Of a stretch of 48,878 nt of DNA, positions 17,055 through 24,942 are shown piece after piece. The notes under the pieces are model-generated. The model searched no databases. It was not told the DNA's origin and was given only the letters and a program-made list of their open reading frames with translations. The DNA lies in contig DBEH01000049.1 in NCBI GenBank assembly GCA_002294005.1, positions 72,874-121,751 on the forward strand, in the 5' to 3' direction. This DNA comes from Firmicutes bacterium UBA911. Its GTDB lineage: Bacteria > Bacillota > Desulfotomaculia > Desulfotomaculales > Desulforudaceae. A program made the position numbers and the translations under genes. The first letter of the stretch is position 1; each line of letters starts with the position of its first letter.

Positions 17055-18098
17055 ATGTCTAGCGGGGTCCACAGGCTGACGGCCGCGTTGGTCTGCCTGC
17101 TGCTGGTTTTTACGGCCGGTTGCGGGGATTTTGCCGGAAAACCCCCGCAACCGGGAACCGGCAAGATAGTGGTGATCGCCACCATTTTCCCGTTGGCCGA
17201 CGTGGCCAAAAACATCGGGGGTGACCGGGTGGAGGTGTCCACCCTTTTGCTCCGGGGGGTGAGCCCCCACACTTTTGAGCCTACACCGCGCCAGATGGAG
17301 CAGATGACCGGCGCGCGGCTGATCATTCAGGTGGGGGCCGGGCTCGACGACTGGGCTGGAAAACTCGCCGGAGCGGCCGGCAAGGACCACCTCCGGGTAG
17401 CCGTCACCGAAGGGCTACCTCTGCGCGCCGGCGGGCACCAGCACGCGGAATGCGTGGGACACGAACACGGACACAAATCTGAGCAACGTACGGAAGGCCC
17501 GGATCACGCCGATGGGCACGGCCACGGCGCCTGCCCGGCGCCGGAGGCCGCCGCGGCGGATTCGGCGCCCGAGTTCGCCGACCCGCACGTTTGGCTTGAC
17601 CCGGTGCTGGTCCGGGACGAGATCGCCCCCCGGATCTTCTCCGCCCTCCGCCAGGCCGCGCCGGAACATGCGGACTACTTTGCCGCCAACCTGCAATCCT
17701 ACTAGGCTGAACTAACTCGGCTGCACGAAGACATCGCCGCGTTGACCGCCGGGCTTCAGAGCCGCAGTTTCATCGCTTACCATTCCGCCTGGGGTTACTT
17801 CGCCGACCGGTATGGGTTGGTGGAAGCCGCCACGGTCCTAGAAGCGCCGGGCAAGGAGCCTTCGCCGGGCTGGATTATGGCGGTGGTGGAGACCGCCAGG
17901 GCCCACCGTGCCGGGGCGATTTTCGCCGAACCCCAGTTCAGCACCAAGGCCGCCGAAGTGATCGCCGCCGAGTACGGCGCCCGGGTGTTGATCCTGGACC
18001 CGCTGGGCGGGGAGAACATCCCCGGCTACGACAGCTACACCGGCCTCATGCGTTCAAATGCGGAGGTGTTGGCCGAGGGTCTTTCGCAGGTGGAATGA
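17055..18098 (+). pseudogene. znuA: Zinc ABC transporter substrate-binding lipoprotein (ZnuA-like) interrupted by an in-frame TAG
   Basis: ATG 17055 follows GGAGGG by about 10 nt. A lipoprotein signal (LVCLLLVFTAGC) precedes a cluster A-I type binding protein with metal-ligand regions SPHTFEPTPRQM, FADPHVWLDP, YHSAWGYFADRY and VLILDPLGGE. A His-rich loop (~residues 130-165, HEHGHK and DGHGHGAC) is typical of zinc-binding ZnuA. The frame is broken only by TAG at 17703-17705, within the helix NLQSY-stop-AELTRLHED. Reading through it gives a full-length (~347 residue) protein, so one substitution (for example TTG to TAG) explains the defect. Amber readthrough is possible but unproven. No znuB or znuC follows. 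Confidence 0.85.
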
Positions 18099-18236
18099 CG
18101 CTGCGGAAGGAGACATTGTGCTCGTCAAGATGGTCATCGCCGGGAGGGCGTGCGGCTCGCCCCCGAAGACGGTGAGCGGCGGGCCTGGACCCAGGAACCG
18201 GGCCGGCCTGTTTTCACTGTTTTCGCCGCTTAACCC

Positions 18237-18264
18237 TTTACGAGCCGAATAAGCATGGTATAAT
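18237..18264 (+). promoter_or_regulatory. Putative sigma-A promoter TTTACG-N16-TATAAT for uppP
   Basis: A perfect TATAAT at 18259-18264 with TTTACG 16 nt upstream precedes the uppP start at 18300. A 135-nt frame just before it (18118-18252) has a ribosome binding site but no recognisable product. Confidence 0.55.
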
Positions 18265-18299
18265 GTTCGGAGTTTGAACCGACAGGGGGACGGCGGTCT

Positions 18300-19085
18300 T
18301 TGAATCCATCTGAGGGCATTGTTATGGGCATCGTCCAGGGGCTCACCGAGTTCCTGCCGGTTTCCAGTTCCGCGCACCTGGTGCTGGTGCCCTGGCTTTT
18401 TGGATTCGAAACCCCCGGCCTCGTCTTCGACGTCGCCCTGCATCTCGGTACTCTGGCCGCCGTTTTGGTCTACTTCTGGCGGGACTGGCTCCGCCTGTTC
18501 CGCGCGGGCCGCCGCGGCTTCAGCACGGCCGACGGCCGGTTGTTCTGGTTCCTGGCGTTGGCCACCATTCCCGGAGCCGTGGCCGGGTACTTCCTGGAGG
18601 ACATCGTGGCGACCACCCTGAGGGCGCCGGTCCTGATCGGGATACTGTTGATCGTGATGGGCGGGGTCCTGTACCTGGCCGACCGCTACGGCGGGCAGGT
18701 CAAGCGGTTGATGGACATCCGGTTCGGGGACGCCATGGCCGTCGGGTTTTTGCAGGCGCTGGCGATCATCCCCGGGGTGTCGCGGTCGGGGATCACCATG
18801 GCCGCCGCCCGCCTGCGGGGCGTGGAACGGGCCGCGGCGGCACGCTTCTCCTTCCTGCTGTCCACCCCGATCATTTTCGGCGCCGGCGTGACCCAAATGA
18901 TCAAGATGGACCCCGACCTTCTGAACCTGTCTTTCGCCCTCGGGGTGTTTACCTCCGCGGTGGTCGGGTTTCTGGCGATTTGGTTTCTGATTGCCTGGGT
19001 CTCGCGGCGCAACTTCAACATCTTTGTCATCTACCAGGTGCTGCTCGGTTCAACCGTGATCGCCGTCGCCCTGGTGCGCGGCTGA
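18300..19085 (+). CDS. uppP: Undecaprenyl-diphosphatase UppP (BacA)
   Basis: TTG 18300 is preceded by AGGGGGA. The 261-residue polytopic protein has both BacA signatures: GLTEFLPVSSSAHLVL near the N-terminus and PGVSRSGITMAAARLRGVER followed by FSFLLSTPIIFGAG. These carry the catalytic Glu and Ser/Arg residues of the family. It removes a phosphate from undecaprenyl diphosphate at the membrane to recycle the lipid carrier for peptidoglycan and confers bacitracin tolerance. The length is typical. It is a single-gene unit followed by a GC-rich hairpin. Confidence 0.95.
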   Translation: MNPSEGIVMGIVQGLTEFLPVSSSAHLVLVPWLFGFETPGLVFDVALHLGTLAAVLVYFWRDWLRLFRAGRRGFSTADGRLFWFLALATIPGAVAGYFLEDIVATTLRAPVLIGILLIVMGGVLYLADRYGGQVKRLMDIRFGDAMAVGFLQALAIIPGVSRSGITMAAARLRGVERAAAARFSFLLSTPIIFGAGVTQMIKMDPDLLNLSFALGVFTSAVVGFLAIWFLIAWVSRRNFNIFVIYQVLLGSTVIAVALVRG

Positions 19086-19088
19086 AAA

Positions 19089-19119
19089 CGCAGGCGGCCC
19101 GTCGTCCGGACCGCCTGCG
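19089..19119 (+). terminator. GC-rich hairpin after uppP (CGCAGGCGG / CCGCCTGCG)
   Basis: A 9-bp perfect stem with a 13-nt loop begins 3 nt after the uppP stop. No T-run follows, so termination efficiency is uncertain. Confidence 0.5.
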
Positions 19120-19141
19120 GAAGCTAACCGGAAAGCCGCCG

Positions 19142-19251
19142 GTGCAGTGATTTCTTGGCCGCGTCCTGCGACTGCTCTTTCGCCCCTTCGCGGACAACCG
19201 GTTGTGGTTTTATCAGTGCAGTGATTTCTTGGCCGCGTCCTGCGACTGCTC
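19142..19251. repeat. 36-bp perfect direct repeat duplicating the 3' end of the DUF151 gene
   Basis: Identical 36-nt copies occupy 19142-19177 and 19216-19251, 74 bp apart. The second copy is coding sequence for the last residues of the bifunctional-nuclease protein (QDAAKKSLH); the first lies just downstream of its stop. The arrangement suggests a tandem duplication of the gene's tail, or replacement of an older longer tail. Confidence 0.85.
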
Positions 19252-19689
19252 CAGGATCTTTTTCAGCTCCTCCTGGCGTTCTTCGTTGAACACTTCTTCA
19301 ACCGCCAGGGTGTAGTCCGCCACCTTCTCGCTGATGAATATGGGGGCCACGCTTCTCAAAGCCAGCGCCACGGCGTCGCTGGGACGCGCGTCCACGACCG
19401 AAGGGGAATCCTTCTTCAGAATGTGGAGCTGGGCGTAGTAGGTGCCCTCGCGGACATCACTGATCACCACTTTGGTCACGGTTCCACCGAACTCGTCGCA
19501 CAGAGTCTTCAACAGGTCGTGGGTGAGCGGGCGGGGAGCCGAGCCACCCTCCAGGGCGACCGCGATCGCGTGGGCCTCGAAGTGGCCGATCCAGATCGGC
19601 AACACCTTCAGTTCGTCGTCATCGACCAAAAGGAGCACCGGGTTCATGGAGAGGTCGAAGGCGATTTCCTTTACTTTGACCGGGATCAC
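19213..19689 (-). CDS. Bifunctional nuclease (DUF151) domain protein
   Basis: GTG 19689 follows GGGAGGTG by about 5 nt; a longer frame exists upstream to 19821, but it would begin inside the promoter at 19793-19821. The 158-residue product has the DUF151/BFN core: VLLLVDDDELKVLPIWIGHFEAH early in the protein, then EGGSAPRPLTHDLL and the signature DARPSDAVALALR. The C-terminal helix is charged (NEERQEELKKILEQ). Related plant and Thermotoga proteins have been linked to nuclease activity, but the bacterial role is unsettled. The gene is convergent with uppP and divergent from ftsK. Its 3' end is duplicated downstream. Confidence 0.88.
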   Translation of the reverse strand: MIPVKVKEIAFDLSMNPVLLLVDDDELKVLPIWIGHFEAHAIAVALEGGSAPRPLTHDLLKTLCDEFGGTVTKVVISDVREGTYYAQLHILKKDSPSVVDARPSDAVALALRSVAPIFISEKVADYTLAVEEVFNEERQEELKKILEQSQDAAKKSLH

Positions 19690-19792
19690 AACCTCACCTC
19701 CCTTGGACTTTGGAAGACCCGGGACGGCCTTTGTACCGGTACCGTGTGCGGTCAGCGGTTCCACTTTTGTGGTTTTGATATTCCACGCTAGT

Positions 19793-19821
19793 ATTATACC
19801 AGTGGAGCCTATTCCAGACAA
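19793..19821 (-). promoter_or_regulatory. Sigma-A promoter TTGTCT-N17-TATAAT for the DUF151 gene
   Basis: On the minus strand, TTGTCT (19821-19816) and a perfect TATAAT (19798-19793) are 17 nt apart. Transcription would begin near 19786, about 100 nt before GTG 19689. This supports the shorter protein start. Confidence 0.7.
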
Positions 19822-19876
19822 CTGGAAAGGATTTTTCCGGTGTTCGCCGAAGTCTCAAAGGCGAGGTGTTTGAGGC

Positions 19877-22057
19877 GTGGGACTTTACCGTCAGCTTAAA
19901 CGGGAGGTCCGGTACGAAGTACTGGGTTTGATCCTGGCCGCGGTGGCCATGTTAACCCTCTTGAGCCTTTATAGTTCCTCGGTGGGCGTGTTCGGCAGCC
20001 TGGTAGGGCGCGGGTGCCGGGTCCTGGCCGGGGAGGGGGCTTTCGTGCTTCCTTTGCTCGCCGGTTACTGGGGGTTGAAGCTGCTCCGGGACCGCAACCC
20101 GGCCAAATACCCCGGCAAGCTCTACGGTAGCCTGGTGGGCTTTTTGGTGTTGGTGACGGCGTTGCACCTGGTATCGGTCGGACCAGAGGGCAGCTTCCGG
20201 ACCGTGGTCGGCGCGGGCGTCAACGGGGATGGGGGCGGGGTGTTGGGCGCCGTACTGGGCTGGCTGGCGTACAACTGGTTCGGCTACGCGGGCAGCGCGA
20301 TCATCCTGGTGGCCGCCGGCCTGGCGGCGCTCACCATGTTCACGGAACTGCCGGTGTCGGCGCTGGGGAAAAGCGTGGGGCGGCGTTTGGCGGGCGGTGC
20401 CCGCGGCGGGTGGGGCCGGGTTCAGAACTTCGTTTATACCGATGAGCGGCCGGTTCCCGGTCCGCAACCGTTGATTCTGGACCACACGGCACCCAAAACG
20501 GAACCGGAAGCGCTGGTCGTGCCCAATGAAACACCCGAACGGTTAAAAGAGCAACGCACCGGTTCCCCCCGGGTGGAACCGGTGGAACGCCGGCAGCAGG
20601 TTTCCCTGAGTGAAATCACCACGCACCGTCTCCCGCCGGTGGACATCCTCTCGCGCCCCCGGCTGAAGGGCGCGGTGAAGAAGGCCGAAGACATCACCGC
20701 GAACGTGCGCGTTTTGGAGGAAACACTGGAGAGTTTCGGGGTCAAGGCCAAAGTGGTGCAAGTCTCGCGCGGGCCCGCGATCACCCGGTACGAAGTTCAG
20801 CCGGCCGCGGGCGTCAAGGTGAGCCGGATCGTCAGCCTTTCTGACGACATCGCCCTGGCGCTGACCGCCCCGGCGGTCAGGATCGAGGCGCCCATCCCCG
20901 GCAAGGCGGCGGTGGGGATTGAGGTGCCGAACAAGGAGATTACCCTGGTTCCGCTCCGGGACCTTCTGGAGACCAAGGAGTTCAAGCAATCCGTCTCCCG
21001 CCTGACCCTGGCCCTCGGCAAGGATATCGCCGGCAGCCCGGTGGTCGCCGACCTGGCGATGATGCCGCACCTCCTGATTGCGGGCGCCACCGGTGCGGGG
21101 AAGAGTGTCTGCCTCAACACGCTTATCTGCAGTCTCCTGTTCAAGAGCAGCCCCGAAGAAGTGAAGCTTCTGCTGGTCGACCCCAAAATGGTGGAACTGA
21201 CCAACTACAATGGTATCCCGCACCTTCTGTCCCCGGTGGTGACCAATCCCAAAAAGGCGGCGATCTCCTTGAAGTGGCTGGTCCGGGAGATGGAGCGCCG
21301 TTACGAGCTGTTCGCGGCGGCGGGAGTGCGCGACATCGGGCGGTACAACAGTGTGTTGCGGGCGGGGGCTCCGGGAGAGGGACGCGTCCACCTGCCGCTG
21401 ATCGTCGTGGTGATCGACGAGCTGGCGGACTTGATGATGGTTGCACCCAGCGACGTTGAGGATTCCATTGTCCGTCTGGCTCAGATGGCGCGGGCCGCCG
21501 GAATCCACCTGGTGATCGCCACCCAGCGCCCTTCGGTGGACGTGATCACCGGGTTGATAAAGGCGAACATCCTTTCCCGGATCTCTTTCGCCGTTTCATC
21601 CCAGATTGACTCACGCACAATCCTGGACATCGGGGGTGCCGAGAAGCTGTTGGGGCGCGGGGACATGCTCTTCCTGGCCGCCGGCAGCTCCAAGCCGATC
21701 CGGGTCCAGGGCGCCTTTCTCTCGGATAAGGATGTGGAAGCATTGGTTGATTTCCTGAGGAAGCAGGCAATACCGGAGTTTGACGAGGAATTGTTCGATG
21801 GGGCGGAAGAGGAGGAGGAATCCGGTTCCGAGGACGAGTTGTTCCCCCGGGCGGTGGAGATCATTGTGCGGACCGGGCACGCGTCCATTTCCCTGCTGCA
21901 GCGCCGCATGCATATCGGTTACGCGCGGGCGGCCAGGCTGATTGACGCCATGGAGAAGAAGGGGATCGTGGGGGGGTTTGAAGGAAGCAAACCGCGGGCG
22001 GTGCTGATGAGTGCCGAACAGTACCAGCAGTATTTCCGTTCCAAAACGCCAAATTGA
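19877..22057 (+). CDS. ftsK: FtsK/SpoIIIE-family DNA translocase
   Basis: GTG 19877 is downstream of AGGCGAGGTG. The 726-residue protein has four N-terminal membrane helices (~20-170) and a short Pro/charged linker (~185-270). The alpha domain contains VQVSRGPAITRYEVQPA. The beta RecA-like motor has Walker A (AGATGAGKSVCLN), Walker B (VVVIDELADLM) and the IATQRPSVDVITG segment. A C-terminal winged-helix gamma domain (ASISLLQRRMHIGYARAARL) reads DNA polarity. It pumps chromosomal DNA across division or sporulation septa. The length matches SpoIIIE (~790) with a short linker. Its location near tepA/ylzJ and rodZ favours the SpoIIIE ortholog, although vegetative FtsK roles cannot be separated by sequence. 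Confidence 0.96.
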   Translation: MGLYRQLKREVRYEVLGLILAAVAMLTLLSLYSSSVGVFGSLVGRGCRVLAGEGAFVLPLLAGYWGLKLLRDRNPAKYPGKLYGSLVGFLVLVTALHLVSVGPEGSFRTVVGAGVNGDGGGVLGAVLGWLAYNWFGYAGSAIILVAAGLAALTMFTELPVSALGKSVGRRLAGGARGGWGRVQNFVYTDERPVPGPQPLILDHTAPKTEPEALVVPNETPERLKEQRTGSPRVEPVERRQQVSLSEITTHRLPPVDILSRPRLKGAVKKAEDITANVRVLEETLESFGVKAKVVQVSRGPAITRYEVQPAAGVKVSRIVSLSDDIALALTAPAVRIEAPIPGKAAVGIEVPNKEITLVPLRDLLETKEFKQSVSRLTLALGKDIAGSPVVADLAMMPHLLIAGATGAGKSVCLNTLICSLLFKSSPEEVKLLLVDPKMVELTNYNGIPHLLSPVVTNPKKAAISLKWLVREMERRYELFAAAGVRDIGRYNSVLRAGAPGEGRVHLPLIVVVIDELADLMMVAPSDVEDSIVRLAQMARAAGIHLVIATQRPSVDVITGLIKANILSRISFAVSSQIDSRTILDIGGAEKLLGRGDMLFLAAGSSKPIRVQGAFLSDKDVEALVDFLRKQAIPEFDEELFDGAEEEEESGSEDELFPRAVEIIVRTGHASISLLQRRMHIGYARAARLIDAMEKKGIVGGFEGSKPRAVLMSAEQYQQYFRSKTPN

Positions 22058-22082
22058 CGGAAAATACCGAATATGTTATAGT
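22054..22082 (+). promoter_or_regulatory. Strong sigma-A promoter TTGACG-N17-TATAGT overlapping the end of ftsK
   Basis: TTGACG at 22054-22059 and TATAGT at 22077-22082 are separated by exactly 17 nt, each one base from consensus. The -35 element overlaps the ftsK stop codon. It should drive rodZ-rimO with a leader of about 120 nt. Confidence 0.75.
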
Positions 22083-22211
22083 CAAACCAGATTGAAAGGC
22101 CCACAGACGAGTCGATTTGTGGGGTGGCGCGAGCGACAGGACTGTGCGGTGCGCTGATAGTTGTAGTACAGGAGTATTCCCAAAAGGCCCCCGACCTGGA
22201 GGTGGGTTGCT
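22083..22211 (+). promoter_or_regulatory. ~125-nt leader before rodZ with a stem-loop
   Basis: CCCACA (22100-22105) pairs with TGTGGG (22118-22123) around a 12-nt loop. Further GC-rich segments follow before the ribosome binding site GGAGGTG at about 22198. No known riboswitch consensus was recognised. Confidence 0.35.
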
Positions 22212-22946
22212 TTGCCCTTGGGACCGGCTTTGAAGGAGGCGAGGGAGGCCCGCGGCCTTTCTCTTGACCGCGTCGAAGAGGAAACAAAAATCCGCAAGAA
22301 GTACCTGGCCGCCCTGGAGGAGGAGCAGTACCATGTGCTGCCGGGAAGGGTCTACACCAAGGCTTTCCTGCGCACCTACGCCCGTCTTCTGGGTTTGGAT
22401 GCGGACTCGGTGCTGGCCGAATTTCGGGCGCAGAATCCCTTGGAAACCAGGAAGGCGGCGGCCGGGGACCGGCCCGCTGTCCCGGCGGAAGGAAGGAAGA
22501 AGCCGGTGTTTAGAAGGCTTTTGCTGTTGGCCGGGGTGATCGTTGTGCTGGTGGTTTTCAATTCGCTCTACGGCGCCGTTCGGGGCGGCTGGCCGGTTTC
22601 CGAAGGGCCGCCTTCCGGTCCGGGTGTCGGCGTGCAAAACCCGCCCGCGGTCGAGCCGGAGCCGGTTCCCGAGGATGAACCGGAACCGCCGGCGGTTGCC
22701 GAAGGGCTGGATCTCGTGCTTCAGGTGGTGGACGGCTCCTGCTGGGTGCGGGTCATCGTGGACGGTGAACAGGTTTTCGAGGGTACGGTGCCCGCCGGGC
22801 AGACAATGAGTTACAAGGCTGGCCGGGACATCGGCCTCCGGCTCGGTAACGCCGGGGCCGTGCTGGTTCAATTGAACGGTGAGGATCTGGGGCGCCTGGG
22901 ACAGCCGGGCGAGGTCGTGAACCGCGAATTCACCGTTGGAGGCTGA
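22212..22946 (+). CDS. rodZ: RodZ-like helix-turn-helix membrane protein (YmfM)
   Basis: TTG 22212 is 7-8 nt after GGAGGTG. The N-terminal HTH_25 domain (LKEAREARGLSLDRVEEETK, then YLAALEEEQYHVLPGRVYTK) is followed by one membrane helix (~98-118, LLLLAGVIVVLVVFNSLYG). A Pro/Glu-rich linker and a C-terminal DUF4115 beta domain (LVLQVVDGSCWVRVIVDGEQ) complete it. RodZ links the MreB cytoskeleton to the elongation machinery; in Firmicutes this position before cinA-recA is conserved. It overlaps rimO by 11 nt. The 244-residue length is normal. Confidence 0.92.
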   Translation: MPLGPALKEAREARGLSLDRVEEETKIRKKYLAALEEEQYHVLPGRVYTKAFLRTYARLLGLDADSVLAEFRAQNPLETRKAAAGDRPAVPAEGRKKPVFRRLLLLAGVIVVLVVFNSLYGAVRGGWPVSEGPPSGPGVGVQNPPAVEPEPVPEDEPEPPAVAEGLDLVLQVVDGSCWVRVIVDGEQVFEGTVPAGQTMSYKAGRDIGLRLGNAGAVLVQLNGEDLGRLGQPGEVVNREFTVGG

Positions 22947-24279
22947 TGCTTTCCGGATCGCCATGGTGAGCCTGGGTTGCGACAAGAACCGGGTGGACGG
23001 GGAAGTGATGCTGGGATTGCTGGAGCGGGCCGGCTACCGGATCGCGGCCGAGCCGGAGGCCGACGTCATCCTGGTGAATACGTGCGCCTTCATCCAAGAG
23101 GCCAAGCAGGAGTCCGTCGGCGCCATTCTCGAGGCGGCCCGGTACCGGGAGGAGGGCCGCTGCCGGGTGCTCCTCGCCACCGGATGTCTGGCCCAGCGGT
23201 ATCCCGGTGAGCTCTTGCGCGACCTTCCCGAACTGGACGGGGTGGTGGGCACCGGCGAGGTCGGCCGGGTGGTGGATATTGTGCGGCGGGCGGCGGCCGG
23301 AGAAAGAGTCCGGGAAGTTGGCCCGCCCGGTTTTTTGGGCCGTGACGTGCTGCCGCGCGTGCCCAGCGGGTCACCCTTTACCACCTGCCTCAAAATCAGC
23401 GAGGGTTGCGACAACCGTTGCCTGTACTGTGTCATTCCCCAACTGCGCGGTGCTCACCGCAGCCGGCAACCATCCGTTCTGGTCCGGGAAGCGCAGTCCC
23501 TGGCGGCCGGAGGCGCCCGGGAAATCGTGCTCGTGGCCCAGGACACGACCCGGTACGGTTCGGACTTGCCGGAGGGGACGAGTCTGACAGGTCTGGTGTC
23601 CCAACTGGCGGTCCTGGACGGGGTGGCCTGGGTCCGGCTGCTCTACTGCTACCCAAGCGGGATCACCTTCGACCTGGTGGAGTTGATGGCCCGGGAGCCG
23701 CGTCTTTGCCGGTACCTCGACATTCCGCTGCAGCACGCCAGCGACCACGTGCTGCGGCGGATGGGCCGGAACATGATGGGTTACGACTTGCGCAAGCTGA
23801 TCCTTTTTTTGCGCAGCGCCGTTCCCGGTCTGACCATCCGCTCGACGTTCATGGTCGGTTTCCCGGGGGAGACGGAAGACGACTTCGAGGAGTTGCTCGA
23901 TTTTCTTCAGGCGATGAAACTCGGCCACGCCGGGTTCTTTGCCTATTCCCGGGAAGAGGGGACCCCGGCGGCCCTGCTCCCGGACCAGGTTCCGCCGGAG
24001 GTGAAACGGGAACGCCTGGAGCGGGCCGCGGCGGTGCAGCGGGAAGTGTCCCACGCCGTGAACCGGGCCCGGGTGGGTTCCGAGATCACCGTACTGGTGG
24101 AGGGCCGCAAGGGCGGACAGCACTACGGGCGATCCGAGGGGGACGCCCCGGACATTGACGGCCGGGTTTTCCTGAACGCGGCGGCTGACCTTGAACCCGG
24201 CACTTTCGTGCGCGCCCGCGTCACCGGCGCCGGGCCCTATGACCTGCGGGCCCGGGTTATTTCCACCCTCCCCTTGTAA
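22936..24279 (+). CDS. rimO: Ribosomal protein S12 methylthiotransferase RimO
   Basis: The start is uncertain: TTG 22936 overlaps rodZ, and ATG 22963 is the next in-frame start; neither has a good ribosome binding site. The N-terminal MTTase domain has the three auxiliary-cluster cysteines (SLGCDKNRVD, VNTCAF, ATGCLAQRYP). The radical-SAM domain has the canonical CxxxCxxC (EGCDNRCLYCVIPQ), and a C-terminal TRAM-like domain follows (ITVLVEGRKGG onward). It adds a methylthio group to Asp88 of ribosomal protein S12. At 447 residues it is full length. The rodZ-rimO pairing is common in Clostridia. Confidence 0.95.
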   Translation: MEADAFRIAMVSLGCDKNRVDGEVMLGLLERAGYRIAAEPEADVILVNTCAFIQEAKQESVGAILEAARYREEGRCRVLLATGCLAQRYPGELLRDLPELDGVVGTGEVGRVVDIVRRAAAGERVREVGPPGFLGRDVLPRVPSGSPFTTCLKISEGCDNRCLYCVIPQLRGAHRSRQPSVLVREAQSLAAGGAREIVLVAQDTTRYGSDLPEGTSLTGLVSQLAVLDGVAWVRLLYCYPSGITFDLVELMAREPRLCRYLDIPLQHASDHVLRRMGRNMMGYDLRKLILFLRSAVPGLTIRSTFMVGFPGETEDDFEELLDFLQAMKLGHAGFFAYSREEGTPAALLPDQVPPEVKRERLERAAAVQREVSHAVNRARVGSEITVLVEGRKGGQHYGRSEGDAPDIDGRVFLNAAADLEPGTFVRARVTGAGPYDLRARVISTLPL

Positions 24280-24308
24280 GGCCCCGCTCTGGCAGGGTTT
24301 TCATGAAG

Positions 24309-24327
24309 CAACCCCCCCTTGGGGTTG
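24309..24327 (+). terminator. Hairpin CAACCCC / GGGGTTG after rimO
   Basis: A 7-bp stem with a 5-nt loop lies about 30 nt after the rimO stop and is followed by a TG-rich stretch rather than a pure T-run. It directly abuts the extended -10 promoter of the next gene. Confidence 0.5.
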
Positions 24328-24336
24328 TGTTATAAT
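24328..24336 (+). promoter_or_regulatory. Extended -10 promoter TGTTATAAT
   Basis: A perfect TATAAT at 24331-24336 is preceded by TG at the extended -10 position. No convincing -35 is visible, as expected for this promoter class. It lies 34 nt before the membrane-protein gene at 24370. Confidence 0.6.
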
Positions 24337-24369
24337 GCATCGGGTAATAGACGAGGAAGGAGCGGTTGG

Positions 24370-24942
24370 ATGCGGTGGGAGTGGCACGGTTTCAAGCTGA
24401 AAATCATTGTTCTGGCCCTGGCGGCCGGACTGCTGGTTCTTCTGGGCGGCCACTGGGCGTACAAGAGCTACGGGTACAACCAGCCGTTGGTTCAGGCACT
24501 TGGGGAAGACAGTGCCGTGGAGTCCTTTGAAATCGAGGACAAGCCCCCGGTGCTGCTGGTCATTGTGCAGGTCAACCGGACCGAGAACCTGATGGAGACC
24601 TACCAGCGGTTGGACCGCCGCGTCAAGCAGTCGGTTTCCAACCGTCCGTACGAGCTAGTTATCAAAGACAACCGGAACGCCCGGCTCGCTCAGGCTTACT
24701 ACCGCAGCCAGTTTGCCGTCCACGAGGCCGTCATGCGGGGGAATTTCCGGGAAATGCTGGCGGTGGTGGAGGAGAACGCGCGGGAGGCGGGGGCCGAAGC
24801 CCGGGTTTTCATCGACAGTGACAATGTGTATGTCCAAATGGACGCGGTGGATCACCACCTGGCGGTGGTGATCCACCGCGTCCGGGCGGCCGACGATGTC
24901 TCAGTGAGAACCGGGGGTGGGCTCTATGTACAAAGAGGCTAG
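24370..24942 (+). CDS. Membrane-anchored protein of unknown function, coupled to an FtsH-like protease
   Basis: ATG 24370 follows AGGAAGGAG by about 7 nt. The 190-residue protein has one N-terminal membrane helix (LKIIVLALAAGLLVLLGGHW). A soluble alpha/beta domain follows with VLLVIVQVNRTENLMETYQR, a central charged helix and a C-terminal VFIDSDNVYVQM strand. No family was recognised. It overlaps the start of the FtsH-like gene by 17 nt, so translation is coupled and the two proteins probably act together, perhaps as protease and adaptor or substrate. Residues ~157-172 are encoded by a perfect 20-bp inverted repeat. The gene pair lies where pgsA is often found in related genomes. Confidence 0.8.
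   Translation: MRWEWHGFKLKIIVLALAAGLLVLLGGHWAYKSYGYNQPLVQALGEDSAVESFEIEDKPPVLLVIVQVNRTENLMETYQRLDRRVKQSVSNRPYELVIKDNRNARLAQAYYRSQFAVHEAVMRGNFREMLAVVEENAREAGAEARVFIDSDNVYVQMDAVDHHLAVVIHRVRAADDVSVRTGGGLYVQRG
24840..24883. repeat. Perfect 20-bp inverted repeat with 4-nt loop inside coding sequence
   Basis: The left arm GGACGCGGTGGATCACCACC (24840-24859) and its exact reverse complement (24864-24883) flank TGGC. The RNA would form a very stable hairpin about 40 nt upstream of the FtsH-like start. It lies inside the upstream gene and encodes MDAVDHHLAVVIHRVR without disturbing the frame. Confidence 0.95.

Noticed and set aside
18118..18252. 44-codon frame after znuA starting GTG with GGAAGGAG
   Set aside because: The ribosome binding site is good, but the product is low-complexity, ends at the uppP promoter and resembles no family, so it is kept out of the gene list.
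22118..22263. Small frame GVARATGLCGALIVVVQE in the rodZ leader
   Set aside because: It overlaps the rodZ start in another frame and has no ribosome binding site.
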